From positions 62,001 to 126,000 of the forward strand of contig CAWIOU010000023.1 of the NCBI GenBank assembly GCA_963837805.1: DNA of 64,000 bases, read 5' to 3'. Shown here in pieces: positions 9,133-17,694 of the stretch. This DNA comes from Bog-756 sp963837805 (GTDB lineage Bacteria; Actinomycetota; Acidimicrobiia; Acidimicrobiales; RAAP-2). The position numbers and the translations under genes were made by a program. The notes under the pieces were generated by a model. It saw only the letters and a program-made list of their open reading frames with translations. It was not told the origin of the DNA and made no database searches. The number at the start of each line of letters is the position of its first letter. The first letter of the stretch is position 1.

Positions 9133-9232
9133 TGGCCATCCTCGCTCGTTCGTCGGCCCTCGACAGCATGCTAGCGACGGATGCCCCCTCACCTCCCAGG
9201 CGGCGTCGCCGGATCAGGCGCAGTGCCGGCGC

Positions 9233-9964
9233 CTACCGGGTGGGGCCGAACCTCTCGACCCGGATGTGTTCAGAGGTGACGCCGGCCCCGGACAACACGT
9301 CAGTGGCGGCGTCGGCGAACCCGGCCGAGCCGCACACGAAGACCGTGTCCACCGCGGCCGCCGACCGAGGCAGGTCGGTGGCGGTGATCCGACCCGGTGG
9401 CCGGGGCCAGCCGTCGGGGGCACTCCGGGTATAGAGGACCGTGACCTCCGGACCGGTCAGCTCTGAGGCGTAGTAGAGATCTTCCGGGGTGCGGGCGGAG
9501 ACGACCAGGTGGACCTGATCCGACCTTCCCGCCCGGCGGGCCAGGCGAAGCATGGCCATCAGGGGGACCACCCCCGAGCCGCCCCCCACCAGGAGGGCCG
9601 AACCCCGGCCCCGCCACACGAACCATCCGCCGATCGGGCCACGCACCTCGAGCTGGTCGCCCACCACCACCTCGTCGTGCAGAAAAGAGGACACCTCACC
9701 GTCGGCGAGGTGCTCCACGGTCAGCTCGATCTCGTCCGACCCGTGCGACCGGTCAGGGGCGGAGGCGATGGAGTACGAGCGCGAGGCGGTGTAGCCGTCA
9801 GGGGCGGTCAGCCGCAGCACCATGTGCTGACCGGCCAGGTACTCGGTCGGCTCGGACAGGGCCATGCGGAACGTCTTGGCCGTGGACGTCTCCACACGGA
9901 TCTCCGCCACCGTGGCCTGCTGCCACTTCCCCGGGCGGGGTGGTGGATCCGGTTGGTCAGTCAC
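9233..9964 (-). CDS. Ferredoxin-NADP reductase-type FAD oxidoreductase
   Basis: This 243-residue protein has the FNR fold. The FAD motif is SRSYSIAS (about residue 73), with the NAD(P)-binding GGGSGVVPLMAML (about residue 127) and the late VFVCGSAGF motif. It should carry electrons between a pyridine nucleotide and a protein partner. It lies directly downstream of the sulfite-oxidase-like gene and overlaps its stop by 8 bp, a pair repeatedly seen in actinobacteria, so it is probably the reductase partner of that molybdoenzyme. The GTG at 9964 gives the normal N-terminus; the frame continues upstream into the neighbour. Confidence 0.82.
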   Translation of the reverse strand: MTDQPDPPPRPGKWQQATVAEIRVETSTAKTFRMALSEPTEYLAGQHMVLRLTAPDGYTASRSYSIASAPDRSHGSDEIELTVEHLADGEVSSFLHDEVVVGDQLEVRGPIGGWFVWRGRGSALLVGGGSGVVPLMAMLRLARRAGRSDQVHLVVSARTPEDLYYASELTGPEVTVLYTRSAPDGWPRPPGRITATDLPRSAAAVDTVFVCGSAGFADAATDVLSGAGVTSEHIRVERFGPTR

Positions 9965-10559
9965 CTTGGTAGCGCTGCTCCGTCCAGGGATCGCCGTGGT
10001 CGTGGTAGCCGTTCCGCTCCCAGAACCCGGGCTCATCGTGGTCGAGCACCTGGAGTCCCGACACCCACTTGGCGCTCTTCCAGAAGTAGAGGTGGGGAAC
10101 CAACAGGCGGGCCGGGCCGCCGTGTTGTTTGGGCAGGGGCTGTCCCTCGTACTCCCACACCACCCAGGCCTGGCCCCCGGTCACGTCGGCCAGGGGGAGG
10201 TTGGTCGTGTACCCGGTGTGGGAGGTGGCCAGCACGTGGCTGGCCGAGGGCAGCGGCCGGGCCGCGGCCAGCAGCGTGTCCACCGAAACCCCCTGGAAAC
10301 TGACGCCCAGCTTCGACCAGGTGGTGACGCAGTGGATGTCGCCGGAGAACGACGAGCCGGGGAGGGCCCGGATCTGATCCCACGTCCAGGTCGTCGGCTG
10401 CTCGACGAGCCCTCCGACCGAGAACGTCCAGGTCTCCGTGGACAGGGACGGAGTGGCCTCGGCGGTCAGCACCGGCCAGTCCTGGCCCACGTCGTACTGG
10501 CCGGGCGGTAGCCGGGGGTCAGGTGCCCCCCGGCTCTTGAACCCTCGGGTGAAGTTCAT
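9957..10559 (-). CDS. Sulfite oxidase-like molybdopterin oxidoreductase
   Basis: This 200-residue protein is the molybdopterin-binding domain of the sulfite oxidase family. The molybdenum-ligating Cys is in GDIHCVTTWSKLG (about residue 78), followed by the substrate-pocket segments GYTTNLPL and HGGPARLLVPHLYFWKSAKW. There is no Tat signal and no heme or dimerisation domain, so it is likely cytoplasmic and closer to MsrP/YuiH-type proteins than to true sulfite oxidase. The ATG at 10559 is chosen for the GGGAGA-type ribosome site before it. The FNR-type gene downstream is its probable partner. Confidence 0.85.
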   Translation of the reverse strand: MNFTRGFKSRGAPDPRLPPGQYDVGQDWPVLTAEATPSLSTETWTFSVGGLVEQPTTWTWDQIRALPGSSFSGDIHCVTTWSKLGVSFQGVSVDTLLAAARPLPSASHVLATSHTGYTTNLPLADVTGGQAWVVWEYEGQPLPKQHGGPARLLVPHLYFWKSAKWVSGLQVLDHDEPGFWERNGYHDHGDPWTEQRYQGD

Positions 10560-10677
10560 GACCTGATCTCCCTCGCTCGCGTACCGGGGATGGAACCTCG
10601 ACAGTACCGTCCCGACGGCTCGGACTCCGGAGGCGCGCCCTTCCGCCCGACGGCTCCGGGGCGAAATGGCCACCACC

Positions 10678-11901
10678 TCAGGCGCCGGGTGAGGAGCCCG
10701 GGTCCGGGTCACGATCGTGCGCCCCCTCGGCCTGGCGCTCGGAACCCCGGGGCCGGGTGATCGGACGCCGCGGCGAGTTCACCACCTGGGGGCGGGACTT
10801 GGACAGCGCATCGGCACGAGGTCGGCGCTGGGGCGGCCGCCTCGGATCGACCGTCCCCGACCGGAGGTGCCGCCGGCTCCCCGACCACGGGGCCGGCGGG
10901 GCGGTGAGGCGGTCAGCCAGCCGGTAGGCGGTGGTCTCGTAGTTGACCCGCCAGCCCCTGAAGTCGGGCCACGCCTCCTCGGCGTTCCGCTCGGTGGCGA
11001 ACCCGACCCCTTGCAGCATTTGTACGGCGGCCTCGAATTCCTCGAAGGTCAGGTCGATGGGACCTTCGGGACTCGGGTCGGGATCGACTTCCCACCCGAT
11101 CGTCTCGGCAATGCGGTTGAGGGTGGTGAAGCCCATACGCAGGCATAGGCGGGCCTGTGATGAGGCCGTCTCCGGCGAGAGGGCCAGGTGGAGAGCGGCG
11201 CCGTCGAGGACGGCGAGCAACCCAATGAGCCATGAGAACCAGGGCTCGGGCGAGCGGAAGAGGAGGAGGACCGGGTACGTGGTGTGGCTCTCGGCCACGT
11301 CGGCGGCCCATTCTTCCCAGGCGGCGTAGAAGTCGGGCAGGGTGTCGGTGATCCCCACCAGCTCGTGTCGAGCCAGGACCTCGGGTCCCCAGGCCGGGAC
11401 CCCGGCCCGGCTCTCGAGCATCGACACCAGACCCTCCCTGCGGTTGAACGAACTGTAGAGGGCGGGAAGGTAGGCGATCTGGAGGGCCACCACCACCACC
11501 CAGATGGCACCGACCGAGATATCGACGGCTTCGTTCTCCGGTCCTCCGGCGTGCACCGCCCCGACCGTGAACAGCGCGGTCGTCGCCTGGAGGAGCCCGC
11601 TCGACAACTGGTGGGTGGTCGCCTGCAAGATGAGCCCGAACCCGAGGATGAACGCCGCCGCCCACAAAAGGAGCTGGACCACCAGGGCGACAGGAGCGGT
11701 CGGGGCCAGCACGGCATCCTTGCCTTCGTAGGACCGGGCCAGGCGGGACAGCCCGACGAAGGCGATCCTGACGGCCCGGTTGGCGACGAGGGAGGCCCGT
11801 TCGATCCCCCGGGGTCGACGCGGCAGCACCATCGTGAACAAGACGCTGGCCGCGGTGAGCACGACGATGACCACGCCGACTGCGAGCAGGACCCCACTCA
11901 T
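10678..11901 (-). CDS. Potassium-channel-like membrane protein
   Basis: This 407-residue protein has a first membrane helix at about 4-25, a second at about 70-92, a re-entrant-looking segment SSGLLQATTALFTVGAVHAG at about 103-122, and a third helix at about 130-150. That order is TM-pore-TM as in two-TM potassium channels, and TTALFTVG resembles the start of the TVGYG filter without the YG. About 250 cytoplasmic residues follow, ending in a basic, Pro/Arg-rich low-complexity tail. A selective channel is plausible but unproven. The gene stands alone between the molybdoenzyme genes and the aquaporin. Confidence 0.65.
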   Translation of the reverse strand: MSGVLLAVGVVIVVLTAASVLFTMVLPRRPRGIERASLVANRAVRIAFVGLSRLARSYEGKDAVLAPTAPVALVVQLLLWAAAFILGFGLILQATTHQLSSGLLQATTALFTVGAVHAGGPENEAVDISVGAIWVVVVALQIAYLPALYSSFNRREGLVSMLESRAGVPAWGPEVLARHELVGITDTLPDFYAAWEEWAADVAESHTTYPVLLLFRSPEPWFSWLIGLLAVLDGAALHLALSPETASSQARLCLRMGFTTLNRIAETIGWEVDPDPSPEGPIDLTFEEFEAAVQMLQGVGFATERNAEEAWPDFRGWRVNYETTAYRLADRLTAPPAPWSGSRRHLRSGTVDPRRPPQRRPRADALSKSRPQVVNSPRRPITRPRGSERQAEGAHDRDPDPGSSPGA

Positions 11902-12042
11902 CGATCGATCTCGCTCCTCCGGTGACTCGGACCACCAGGCTCGGACAGCATCACTACGTCCGGCAGTCGCCGGCTGGACCTGGCCCGAAGCGTAGTTGCG
12001 ATAGCGCGCTCCTCTGCTGACCGCCGACCGGAGGTACGAGGA

Positions 12043-12849
12043 TCACCGTTCGATCGGCAACGCTCCCCCCTCGGCCGCCTCGAGCTCCTGCTTGTCGGGA
12101 AGTCCACGGACCAGGCCGATGATGCCGACGGCGACCAGCGCACCGACACCCGGACCGACGAGGTAGATCCACCAGCCGTGGAAATCGGTGCTCACGATGT
12201 CGGGCCCGAGCGTGCGGGCCGGATTCATCGAAGCGCCGCTGATCGGGCTGGCAAAGAGCCCGAGGAGGGCGACCGTTGCCCCCACGGCCAGGGCGGCATT
12301 GTGGCCGATGCTCCGGTAACCGGTGGCCGTGTTCAGGATGACCGTCACCAGGATGGCGGTCAGTACCATCTCCATGACCAGCGAACGCCACTCGCCGCCG
12401 GGCTTGTCGATGGGGTAATTGCTTCCCGCTGAGACGTGCGAATACATGACCTGCAAGAAGAGGGCGGCACAGATCGCCCCGGCCATCTGGACCACCCAGT
12501 AGGGAACCACCCATGCCAGCTTGAAGACCTTCCGGCCGGCGAAGGCCAGGGTGACAGCCGGATTGATGTGCAGCCCGGAGAGCGGCCCGAGGGCGTAGAT
12601 CATGGCCATGACCACGGCCCCCGGGGCGATGACGGCAGCGCTCCGGCTGATCGGCCCGGTCCCCACATAGTGGTTGATGACCCCGGACCCGGCGGCCACG
12701 GTCACCAGGATGAAGGTCCCGATGAATTCGATGATCAGCCGGATCCATAACGGCCGCTGTCGCAGCGTGTTCTCCTCGAAGCGGATGAGAAAGCGATTGC
12801 CGATGGCCCGATCACGCTCCATCCGTTCCTGTTCGGCCGTCTCCACCAT
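12043..12849 (-). CDS. MIP family aquaporin / glycerol facilitator
   Basis: This 268-residue, six-helix channel has both asparagine boxes: HINPAVT in the first half (about residue 96) and ASMNPART in the second (about residue 212). It should conduct water or small uncharged solutes through the cytoplasmic membrane. A frame start exists at 12870, but the sequence AGGAGG sits 8 bp before the ATG at 12849, which is therefore the better start and gives MVETAEQERM. The N-terminus is long and charged before the first helix. Confidence 0.88.
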   Translation of the reverse strand: MVETAEQERMERDRAIGNRFLIRFEENTLRQRPLWIRLIIEFIGTFILVTVAAGSGVINHYVGTGPISRSAAVIAPGAVVMAMIYALGPLSGLHINPAVTLAFAGRKVFKLAWVVPYWVVQMAGAICAALFLQVMYSHVSAGSNYPIDKPGGEWRSLVMEMVLTAILVTVILNTATGYRSIGHNAALAVGATVALLGLFASPISGASMNPARTLGPDIVSTDFHGWWIYLVGPGVGALVAVGIIGLVRGLPDKQELEAAEGGALPIER

Positions 12850-12941
12850 GGCGTTGACCTCCTCTGGCATGCTGCCTGTCGCTCGTCGGATGCCCCTCGT
12901 TCAGACTGTTGTGGTCGCCTCCACCCGGCCGTGGCCGATGG

Positions 12942-13148
12942 TCATCCCGGGTCCACCAACGCGGCAACGAGGCCGGTCAGGCAACCCAGGGCGTTGAAGG
13001 CAAAGACCCGGAAGGCGGAGACGACTCGGTCGGTCACCTCTTCCACCTTCTCGACGGCGGCAAGACCTCGCTCCACCTCATCGAGGACCGTCTGGGCGGC
13101 GGTGACGTGATCACGTGCATGCCCGATCGACGTTGCCGTATCACTCAT
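12942..13148 (-). CDS. Small hypothetical protein with a hydrophobic C-terminus
   Basis: The 68-residue frame from the ATG at 13148 begins MSDTATSIGHARDHVTAAQT and continues as an amphipathic helix with regular Val, Leu and Ala spacing. It ends in a hydrophobic stretch (AFNALGCLTGLVAALV) that could be a membrane anchor. It lies between the aquaporin gene on the same strand and the divergent GAP-family gene. No family was recognised. The helix pattern and GC-rich third positions support a real gene; only a weak ribosome site is visible. Confidence 0.5.
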   Translation of the reverse strand: MSDTATSIGHARDHVTAAQTVLDEVERGLAAVEKVEEVTDRVVSAFRVFAFNALGCLTGLVAALVDPG

Positions 13149-13264
13149 GATCACGCCCATCCCCGTCGGCCACTCCAGCCTCATGCACCACCACGGTCCA
13201 CCGTAGGCGATGACGCTGCGGGACGGATCCGATGTCGGTGCCGGTCGACTCCCTGACCACAAAA

Positions 13265-13293
13265 GGTGAGTACCGTTGCTACTCACCGGTGAG
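13265..13293. promoter_or_regulatory. Interleaved inverted repeats upstream of the GAP-family gene
   Basis: GGTGAGTA (13265-13272) and TACTCACC (13280-13287) form perfect 8-bp arms around a 7-bp loop. The right arm is also the left half of a perfect 12-bp palindrome CTCACCGGTGAG (13282-13293). Thus GGTGAG half-sites occur three times. The block lies 60 bp before the ATG of the GAP-family gene and within 150 bp of the divergent small gene, as expected for an operator. Confidence 0.45.
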
Positions 13294-13353
13294 CCGATCG
13301 GTGCCGGCGTCGGCCCACCCAACTGAGACGGAACGTCGAGGAGGCACAGCAAG

Positions 13354-14007
13354 ATGATCTTCGAGCTCCTGCTCATCGGCCTGGTCATCACGCTCGAACC
13401 CATCCCTCTCACCGCGTTCATCCTCGTGCTCGCATCCAAAGGTGGGGTGAGGAAGGGCGCCGCCTTCATCTTCGGATGGCTGGTGTCACTGGCCATCGTC
13501 GTGGCCGGGACCGTCCTGGTCACCGGCAACAAGCCGCCGGCGCCGAGTACGGCACCGTCACTGGCGGCCCTGGCCGTGAAGATCCTCATCGGCGTGGGCC
13601 TGTTGCTCATCGCCCTCCGTCAGTGGCGGAAGATGGGCCGGCCGAAGAAGCCGAAGAAGACCCCCAAATGGCAGACCGGCATCGACAACATGTCGCCCTG
13701 GTACGCCATGGCGCTCGGCCCCTTCACCCAGCCATGGGGGCTCGTCGCCGCCGGGGTGGCCGTGATCGTCGAGGCGAAGCTCTCCTCCTGGGAGAGCTAC
13801 GTGGCCCTGTTCCTGTTCTGCATCGTCGCCACCGCTGTCTACCTCGTCCTGGAGATCTATGCCGGCTTCAGGCCCGAGAAGGCCCAGGCCTTCCTGGCCA
13901 GCGTCCGAGCCTGGATCGATACCCATACCGACCAGGTCATCATCGTCGTCTCCCTGGTGCTCGGCTTCTGGCTGGTCGGGAAGAGCCTCTACCAGATCCT
14001 TTCGTGA
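13354..14007 (+). CDS. GAP family protein (Sap/SfLAP, sulfolipid-1-addressing type)
   Basis: This 217-residue membrane protein has about six hydrophobic helices. The first begins FELLLIGLVITLEPIPL, and a cytoplasmic Lys/Pro-rich loop GRPKKPKKTPKW separates the halves. The PIP motif in helix one, the central GIDNMSPW segment and GFWLVGKSLYQIL at the end match the actinobacterial GAP (glycopeptidolipid/sulfolipid addressing) family. Mycobacterial members help move lipids through the inner membrane; the lipid here is unknown. The ATG has GGAGG 10 bp upstream. Inverted repeats at 13265-13293 probably control it. Confidence 0.75.
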   Translation: MIFELLLIGLVITLEPIPLTAFILVLASKGGVRKGAAFIFGWLVSLAIVVAGTVLVTGNKPPAPSTAPSLAALAVKILIGVGLLLIALRQWRKMGRPKKPKKTPKWQTGIDNMSPWYAMALGPFTQPWGLVAAGVAVIVEAKLSSWESYVALFLFCIVATAVYLVLEIYAGFRPEKAQAFLASVRAWIDTHTDQVIIVVSLVLGFWLVGKSLYQILS

Positions 14008-14038
14008 CGGAGACGTCGACGACGGAGACGAAGGTTGC

Positions 14039-15046
14039 TCAGGGAGTGACCACGTAGGGCAGCCCCTGCAGGTTGAAATCCAACTTCACCTGGGCAAGAG
14101 GGCGCAGAAACGGATTGTGAAACGGTCCGGCCGGGTTGTACGGGATCCAGGCCTGGCCATACTGATCGACGGAGACCGACTGCTCCCCGGGTCCAGCCCC
14201 CTGCTGGTTGGTGCGGACCAGGTCCACCACCTCGTTGATATTGCACGGGCCGCCCAGGCCCCGGCACGGTGCGGCGACGATCTCATAGGACGGATCGGTC
14301 TTGCTGAAGCTGCCGGCGGAGAACACCGCCCACCATTGCCCATTTGCCGCGTTCAGGACCAGGCTCGGTGCTTCGATCATCCCTCCTTCCCAGTCCTCGT
14401 CGGACACCAGCAAGAGATGCTCGGGGCCGACGGGAAGGCCGTCGGGACCGAGCTTCATCGAGATGAACTTGGTGGCCACGCGGAAGGTGTTGCCGTTGAC
14501 CTTGTAGATGAGATACCAGACCCCACCGGAGTCGGCCATGGTCGGGTCGATGTCTCCGTCCTGGTTCAGGTCGTAGCACTGGGTTCGCGGATCGACGGTG
14601 AACGGGCCGGCGGCGGTCGGGGCTGTGGCTCGGTAGAGGCAATTGACGGTCTTGAACTGGGCCAACTTGCTCGATCCCCACATCGTCCAGACGCCGTTTA
14701 TGTCCTGGACCTCGGGCGCCCACATGTCGAATCCCCGCTTGCTCCACGTCGGGCGAACGGGGAGGGCATCACCGACGAACGTCCACGGGCCCGTTTCGCT
14801 CTTGGACACGTATTCGGGCACGTTGCTCCACAACGTCTCGGTGGCATAGAGCCGGTACTCGTGTGAGGTCGGGTCCCAGGTGATCGACGGGTCCGGAAAG
14901 GTCTGGTTGGGCTGAACGATGAGGGCCGGGTGCTCGAACGAGGCCGTAGGGGCCACGTCGACCTGATCGCTGCCGAGGGGTTCAGCCCAGACGAGGATGA
15001 CAAGAACGAACAAGGCAGCGGCCACGGTGACCTTGCCTTTGGACAC
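14039..15046 (-). CDS. Secreted GH43-like five-bladed beta-propeller protein
   Basis: This 335-residue protein begins with a signal or anchor helix (KVTVAAALFVLVILVWA). The body has the blade motifs of glycoside hydrolase family 43: FPDPSITWDPTSHEYRLYAT, MWAPEVQDINGVWTMWG, DIDPTMADSGGVWYLIYK and MIEAPSLVLNAANGQWW. The Asp in FPDPS, the Asp in DIDPT and the Glu in IEAPS fall where the three GH43 acids lie. It is probably exported and acts on an alpha-arabinose or beta-xylose-type glycan; specificity is not visible. A strong AAAAGGAG site precedes the ATG. It converges on the GAP-family gene. Confidence 0.7.
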   Translation of the reverse strand: MSKGKVTVAAALFVLVILVWAEPLGSDQVDVAPTASFEHPALIVQPNQTFPDPSITWDPTSHEYRLYATETLWSNVPEYVSKSETGPWTFVGDALPVRPTWSKRGFDMWAPEVQDINGVWTMWGSSKLAQFKTVNCLYRATAPTAAGPFTVDPRTQCYDLNQDGDIDPTMADSGGVWYLIYKVNGNTFRVATKFISMKLGPDGLPVGPEHLLLVSDEDWEGGMIEAPSLVLNAANGQWWAVFSAGSFSKTDPSYEIVAAPCRGLGGPCNINEVVDLVRTNQQGAGPGEQSVSVDQYGQAWIPYNPAGPFHNPFLRPLAQVKLDFNLQGLPYVVTP

Positions 15047-15353
15047 TCATCACTCCTTTTCTCTGACCACCGTCGGCTCCCGACCACCGACGGACCTGCC
15101 TCACGCCGAGGTTGGAGATGATGATGTCACAACCTCCACGACCTCCGCGGCTCTTCCGGGAGAGTCCACCATCGCTCCTCATTATCCACGATGGAGCCAT
15201 CGATCCGCTGCTTTTCGCTCCCCGGGGCGCCTTTCGGGGGCGGTTTTCAAATAGGCCCGCTCTGTGGTGGCTTCCTCACGTACAGTGATCACCGGAGGGG
15301 TCGGTGACACGGTTCGGACCCCGGCGCGGCCCGTCCGTCCCTGGCCCCGACCG
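15047..15353. other. Intergenic region upstream of the GH43-like gene
   Basis: This 307-bp stretch separates the GH43-like start from the end of the SDR gene, both on the minus strand. It should hold the GH43 promoter. The only structure seen is TCAC-N5-GTGA near 15274-15287, weak as an operator. No gene is supported here. Confidence 0.4.
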
Positions 15354-16121
15354 TCACAACCCCGGGCTGCTCTGCATGATGCCGCCGTCGGCGAAGATCG
15401 TGGTTGCCGCCACGTAGCTGGCTCCGGGCCCGGCCAGGAAAGCCACCACGCTGGCGATCTCCTCGGGCTCGGCCAGCCGGCCCAAGGGGATGGCCTTGTC
15501 CAGCGTGGCCAGGGCCTGCGGATCGGCAACGGTGGCTTTGTTGATCGGCGTGTCCACCGCACCCGGGCCCACCCCCACAACCAGGATCTTGTGGGGGGCC
15601 AACTCGACCCCGGCCGTCCGGGTGAGCATGCGCATCCCTCCCTTGGACAGGCAGTACGGAGTGTTGCCGGGCATGGGCCAGTCCTCGTGGACCGAGGTCA
15701 TGTTGATGATCCGGCCGCCGTCGCCCTGGGCGATCATCTGCTTGGCCGCCACCTGAGTCCCGAAGAACGCGCTCTTCAGATTGATGTCCAGGACCTTGTC
15801 GTACTGGGCCTCGGTGGTGTCCAACACCGAGGTGCGGGTTTCGATGCCGGCGTTGTTGACCATGATGTCCAGCCGGCCGAAGGTGCTCACCGCCGTGCCG
15901 ACCAGCATCTCGAGATCCGCGACCTGGCTGACGTCGGCCTTGACCGCAGTCACCGCGTCACCCAGGTCGCGGAGCTGCTTTTCGAGGGCTTCGGTGGCGT
16001 CCTCGTCGGCTACGTAGTCGATGACGACCGAGGCTCCTTCGGCCGCCAGGGCCAGCACCACCGCTTTGCCGATACCGCTGTTGCCACCGGTCACGATGGC
16101 GACCTTGCCTTGGAGTGTCAC
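15354..16121 (-). CDS. SDR family oxidoreductase (glucose 1-dehydrogenase / FabG-like)
   Basis: This classical SDR of 255 residues has TGGNSGIGKAV near residue 10, the NNAG motif, an active Ser in INMTSVHED and catalytic YCLSK. The pattern after the Tyr (PGAVDTPINKAT) and the final DGGIMQ segment are closest to glucose 1-dehydrogenase or 3-oxoacyl reductase type members. It should use NAD(P)(H) on an unidentified alcohol or ketone. It precedes the dienelactone-hydrolase-like gene by about 160 bp on the same strand. Substrate assignment is not possible. Confidence 0.85.
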   Translation of the reverse strand: MTLQGKVAIVTGGNSGIGKAVVLALAAEGASVVIDYVADEDATEALEKQLRDLGDAVTAVKADVSQVADLEMLVGTAVSTFGRLDIMVNNAGIETRTSVLDTTEAQYDKVLDINLKSAFFGTQVAAKQMIAQGDGGRIINMTSVHEDWPMPGNTPYCLSKGGMRMLTRTAGVELAPHKILVVGVGPGAVDTPINKATVADPQALATLDKAIPLGRLAEPEEIASVVAFLAGPGASYVAATTIFADGGIMQSSPGL

Positions 16122-16281
16122 AGGGCTCCTTTCCGCGGCGATCCGGTCCCCCGGTACGAGGTCAAATCGTCGGTTTCCTCATCCGGACCGGATGATGGGG
16201 ACAGGGTACGACCGGCTCCCGGCCGGGCGCTACCGGGACCCGGGGAGCCTTGCCGGTGGCGGGCGCGGCCTCGCTGGGGAC

Positions 16282-16989
16282 TCAGAACACCTCGGCGAAC
16301 AGATCCTTCATGGCCCGCCAGGAACGCTCGTCGGCCCGCCTGTCGTAACGAATGGCCGGATTGCTCCCATCGGCGGACTCGTTGGTAAAGCTGTGGACGG
16401 CGCCCCCGTAGAGGTGCATCTGCCAGTCGACGCCGGCGGCCCGCATCTCCTCTTCGAAGGCCAGGCGCTGGGCGGGAGGAATGATCGGATCGTCGGCGCC
16501 GATGCACACGAGGACCCTGCCGGCGATGTTGACGGCATCCTCGGGCCGGGCGGTGGACAGCCCGGAGTGGAACCCGACGACGGCAGCCAACTCCGCTCCG
16601 CTGCGGGCCAATTCGAGCGAGAGGGTCCCGCCCGCGCAGTAGCCGATGGCTGCCACCCGACCGGGGTCGGCGTACTCGTTGGCCATCAGCACCTCGAGAC
16701 CGGACCGTCCGATCGACCGCATGAGGTCAACGTTGCCCACCAGCTCACCGAAGCGGGCACCGATTTCCTCGGGCGGCAGTCTCTCTCCATTCCCGTAGTA
16801 GTCGAGGGCGAAGCCCACGTAGCCGAGCTCCGCCAGACGGTGGGCGCTGCGCTTGGCCAGGTCGTCGAGGCCGCCGGCGTCGTGGGACACCAGCACCGCC
16901 GGACGTCGGTCGGCGCGGCTGTCGTCCACGACCATGTGGCCGACCAGCCGGGTGCCCCCGTGGGTGTACTCGATATCGGCGACGTGCAC
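16282..16989 (-). CDS. Dienelactone hydrolase family protein
   Basis: This 235-residue alpha/beta hydrolase carries a Cys-His-Asp triad of the dienelactone-hydrolase type. The nucleophile is in AAIGYCAGGTL (about residue 118), the Asp in GADDPIIPP and the His in GGAVHSFTN. The early VLVSHDAGGLDD strand supplies the oxyanion region. It would open lactones or esters in the cytoplasm. Length and motif spacing are normal. It has its own upstream region with an AT-rich patch around 17270-17330. Confidence 0.82.
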   Translation of the reverse strand: MHVADIEYTHGGTRLVGHMVVDDSRADRRPAVLVSHDAGGLDDLAKRSAHRLAELGYVGFALDYYGNGERLPPEEIGARFGELVGNVDLMRSIGRSGLEVLMANEYADPGRVAAIGYCAGGTLSLELARSGAELAAVVGFHSGLSTARPEDAVNIAGRVLVCIGADDPIIPPAQRLAFEEEMRAAGVDWQMHLYGGAVHSFTNESADGSNPAIRYDRRADERSWRAMKDLFAEVF

Positions 16990-17386
16990 TTTGCCTCCCG
17001 CGTGGTCGACGGTGGGAGCGGGCCGGACGGCCCGCAGCCGGGGGGAGCCTAACGGGAGCGACCACCTCGGGGGCGAGGACCCCTGACGCTGACTTCACGG
17101 TCCGATCGAAGGCAGTTCGTGCTCCCAGTTCGTGCTGCCGTCGAAGCGATGCGACCACGAGTTGCTATGACCGCCGGCGCCGATCCAGGGATGGGGATCG
17201 GTGGATCAGCGCACTGCGTCTGGCTGGAGTTGGGCGGCGAACCCCGCTCGACAGACCTGACCCCGTTGACGTTAATGACTTGATCGCCGCAAGTCCACAA
17301 AAAGTTTAGTGACCATAAGTTGCAACTAACCGGAGTCCCCGGCCCGGTCCCTGGCCGCGGATCGGCCCATTCTGACCAGGGCCGGC
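16990..17386. other. Intergenic region with AT-rich patch and palindrome
   Basis: No gene is supported in these 397 bp between two minus-strand genes. Around 17270-17330 the sequence is clearly richer in A and T than its surroundings and contains the perfect 10-bp palindrome AGTTGCAACT at 17318-17327. That is a reasonable place for the dienelactone-hydrolase promoter and an operator, but the distance to the start (about 330 bp) is long. Confidence 0.4.
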
Positions 17387-17545
17387 TCAGGCGACCGAAC
17401 CGGTGCTGCCCTGCAACTCGTCACCCAGGATGTCGACGCAGAGCATGACGCACTCGTTGCAGATGTAGACGCCGTCTGGTCCGGCGATCACCTTCTCGAC
17501 CGCTTCCGTCGACTTGCCGCAAAACGAGCAGTGCACATCAGCCAT
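17387..17545 (-). CDS. Stand-alone ClpX-type C4 zinc finger protein
   Basis: This 52-residue protein is essentially only the ClpX N-terminal zinc-binding domain. Its four Cys lie in HCSFCGKS and YICNECVMLC, with KVIAGPDGVYICNEC between. In ClpX this domain dimerises and binds substrates or adaptors such as SspB; here no AAA+ ATPase follows. It may compete for adaptors or dimerise with ClpX, but that is inference. The ATG at 17545 is preferred over the longer frame because the homology begins at MADVHC. The motif match is strong; the role is unknown. Confidence 0.75.
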   Translation of the reverse strand: MADVHCSFCGKSTEAVEKVIAGPDGVYICNECVMLCVDILGDELQGSTGSVA

Positions 17546-17694
17546 GCCTGGCATGGTAGCGGCGCCGGCCGCCACCACGGAAGGAAGCGGGCCGCCGAAT
17601 CACCGCACCGGCGTGGGCCGGGTCGAACGAGCCAACGAGTGCTAGCCTTCTGCGGCTAGGCGCGAGGGCGACGAGCGGAACGAGGGGCACGCTG

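Noticed and set aside
15200..15245. Possible terminator (CCCCGG...CGGGGGCGG followed by TTTT)
   Set aside because: The stem is only 5 bp and no plus-strand gene ends upstream of it.
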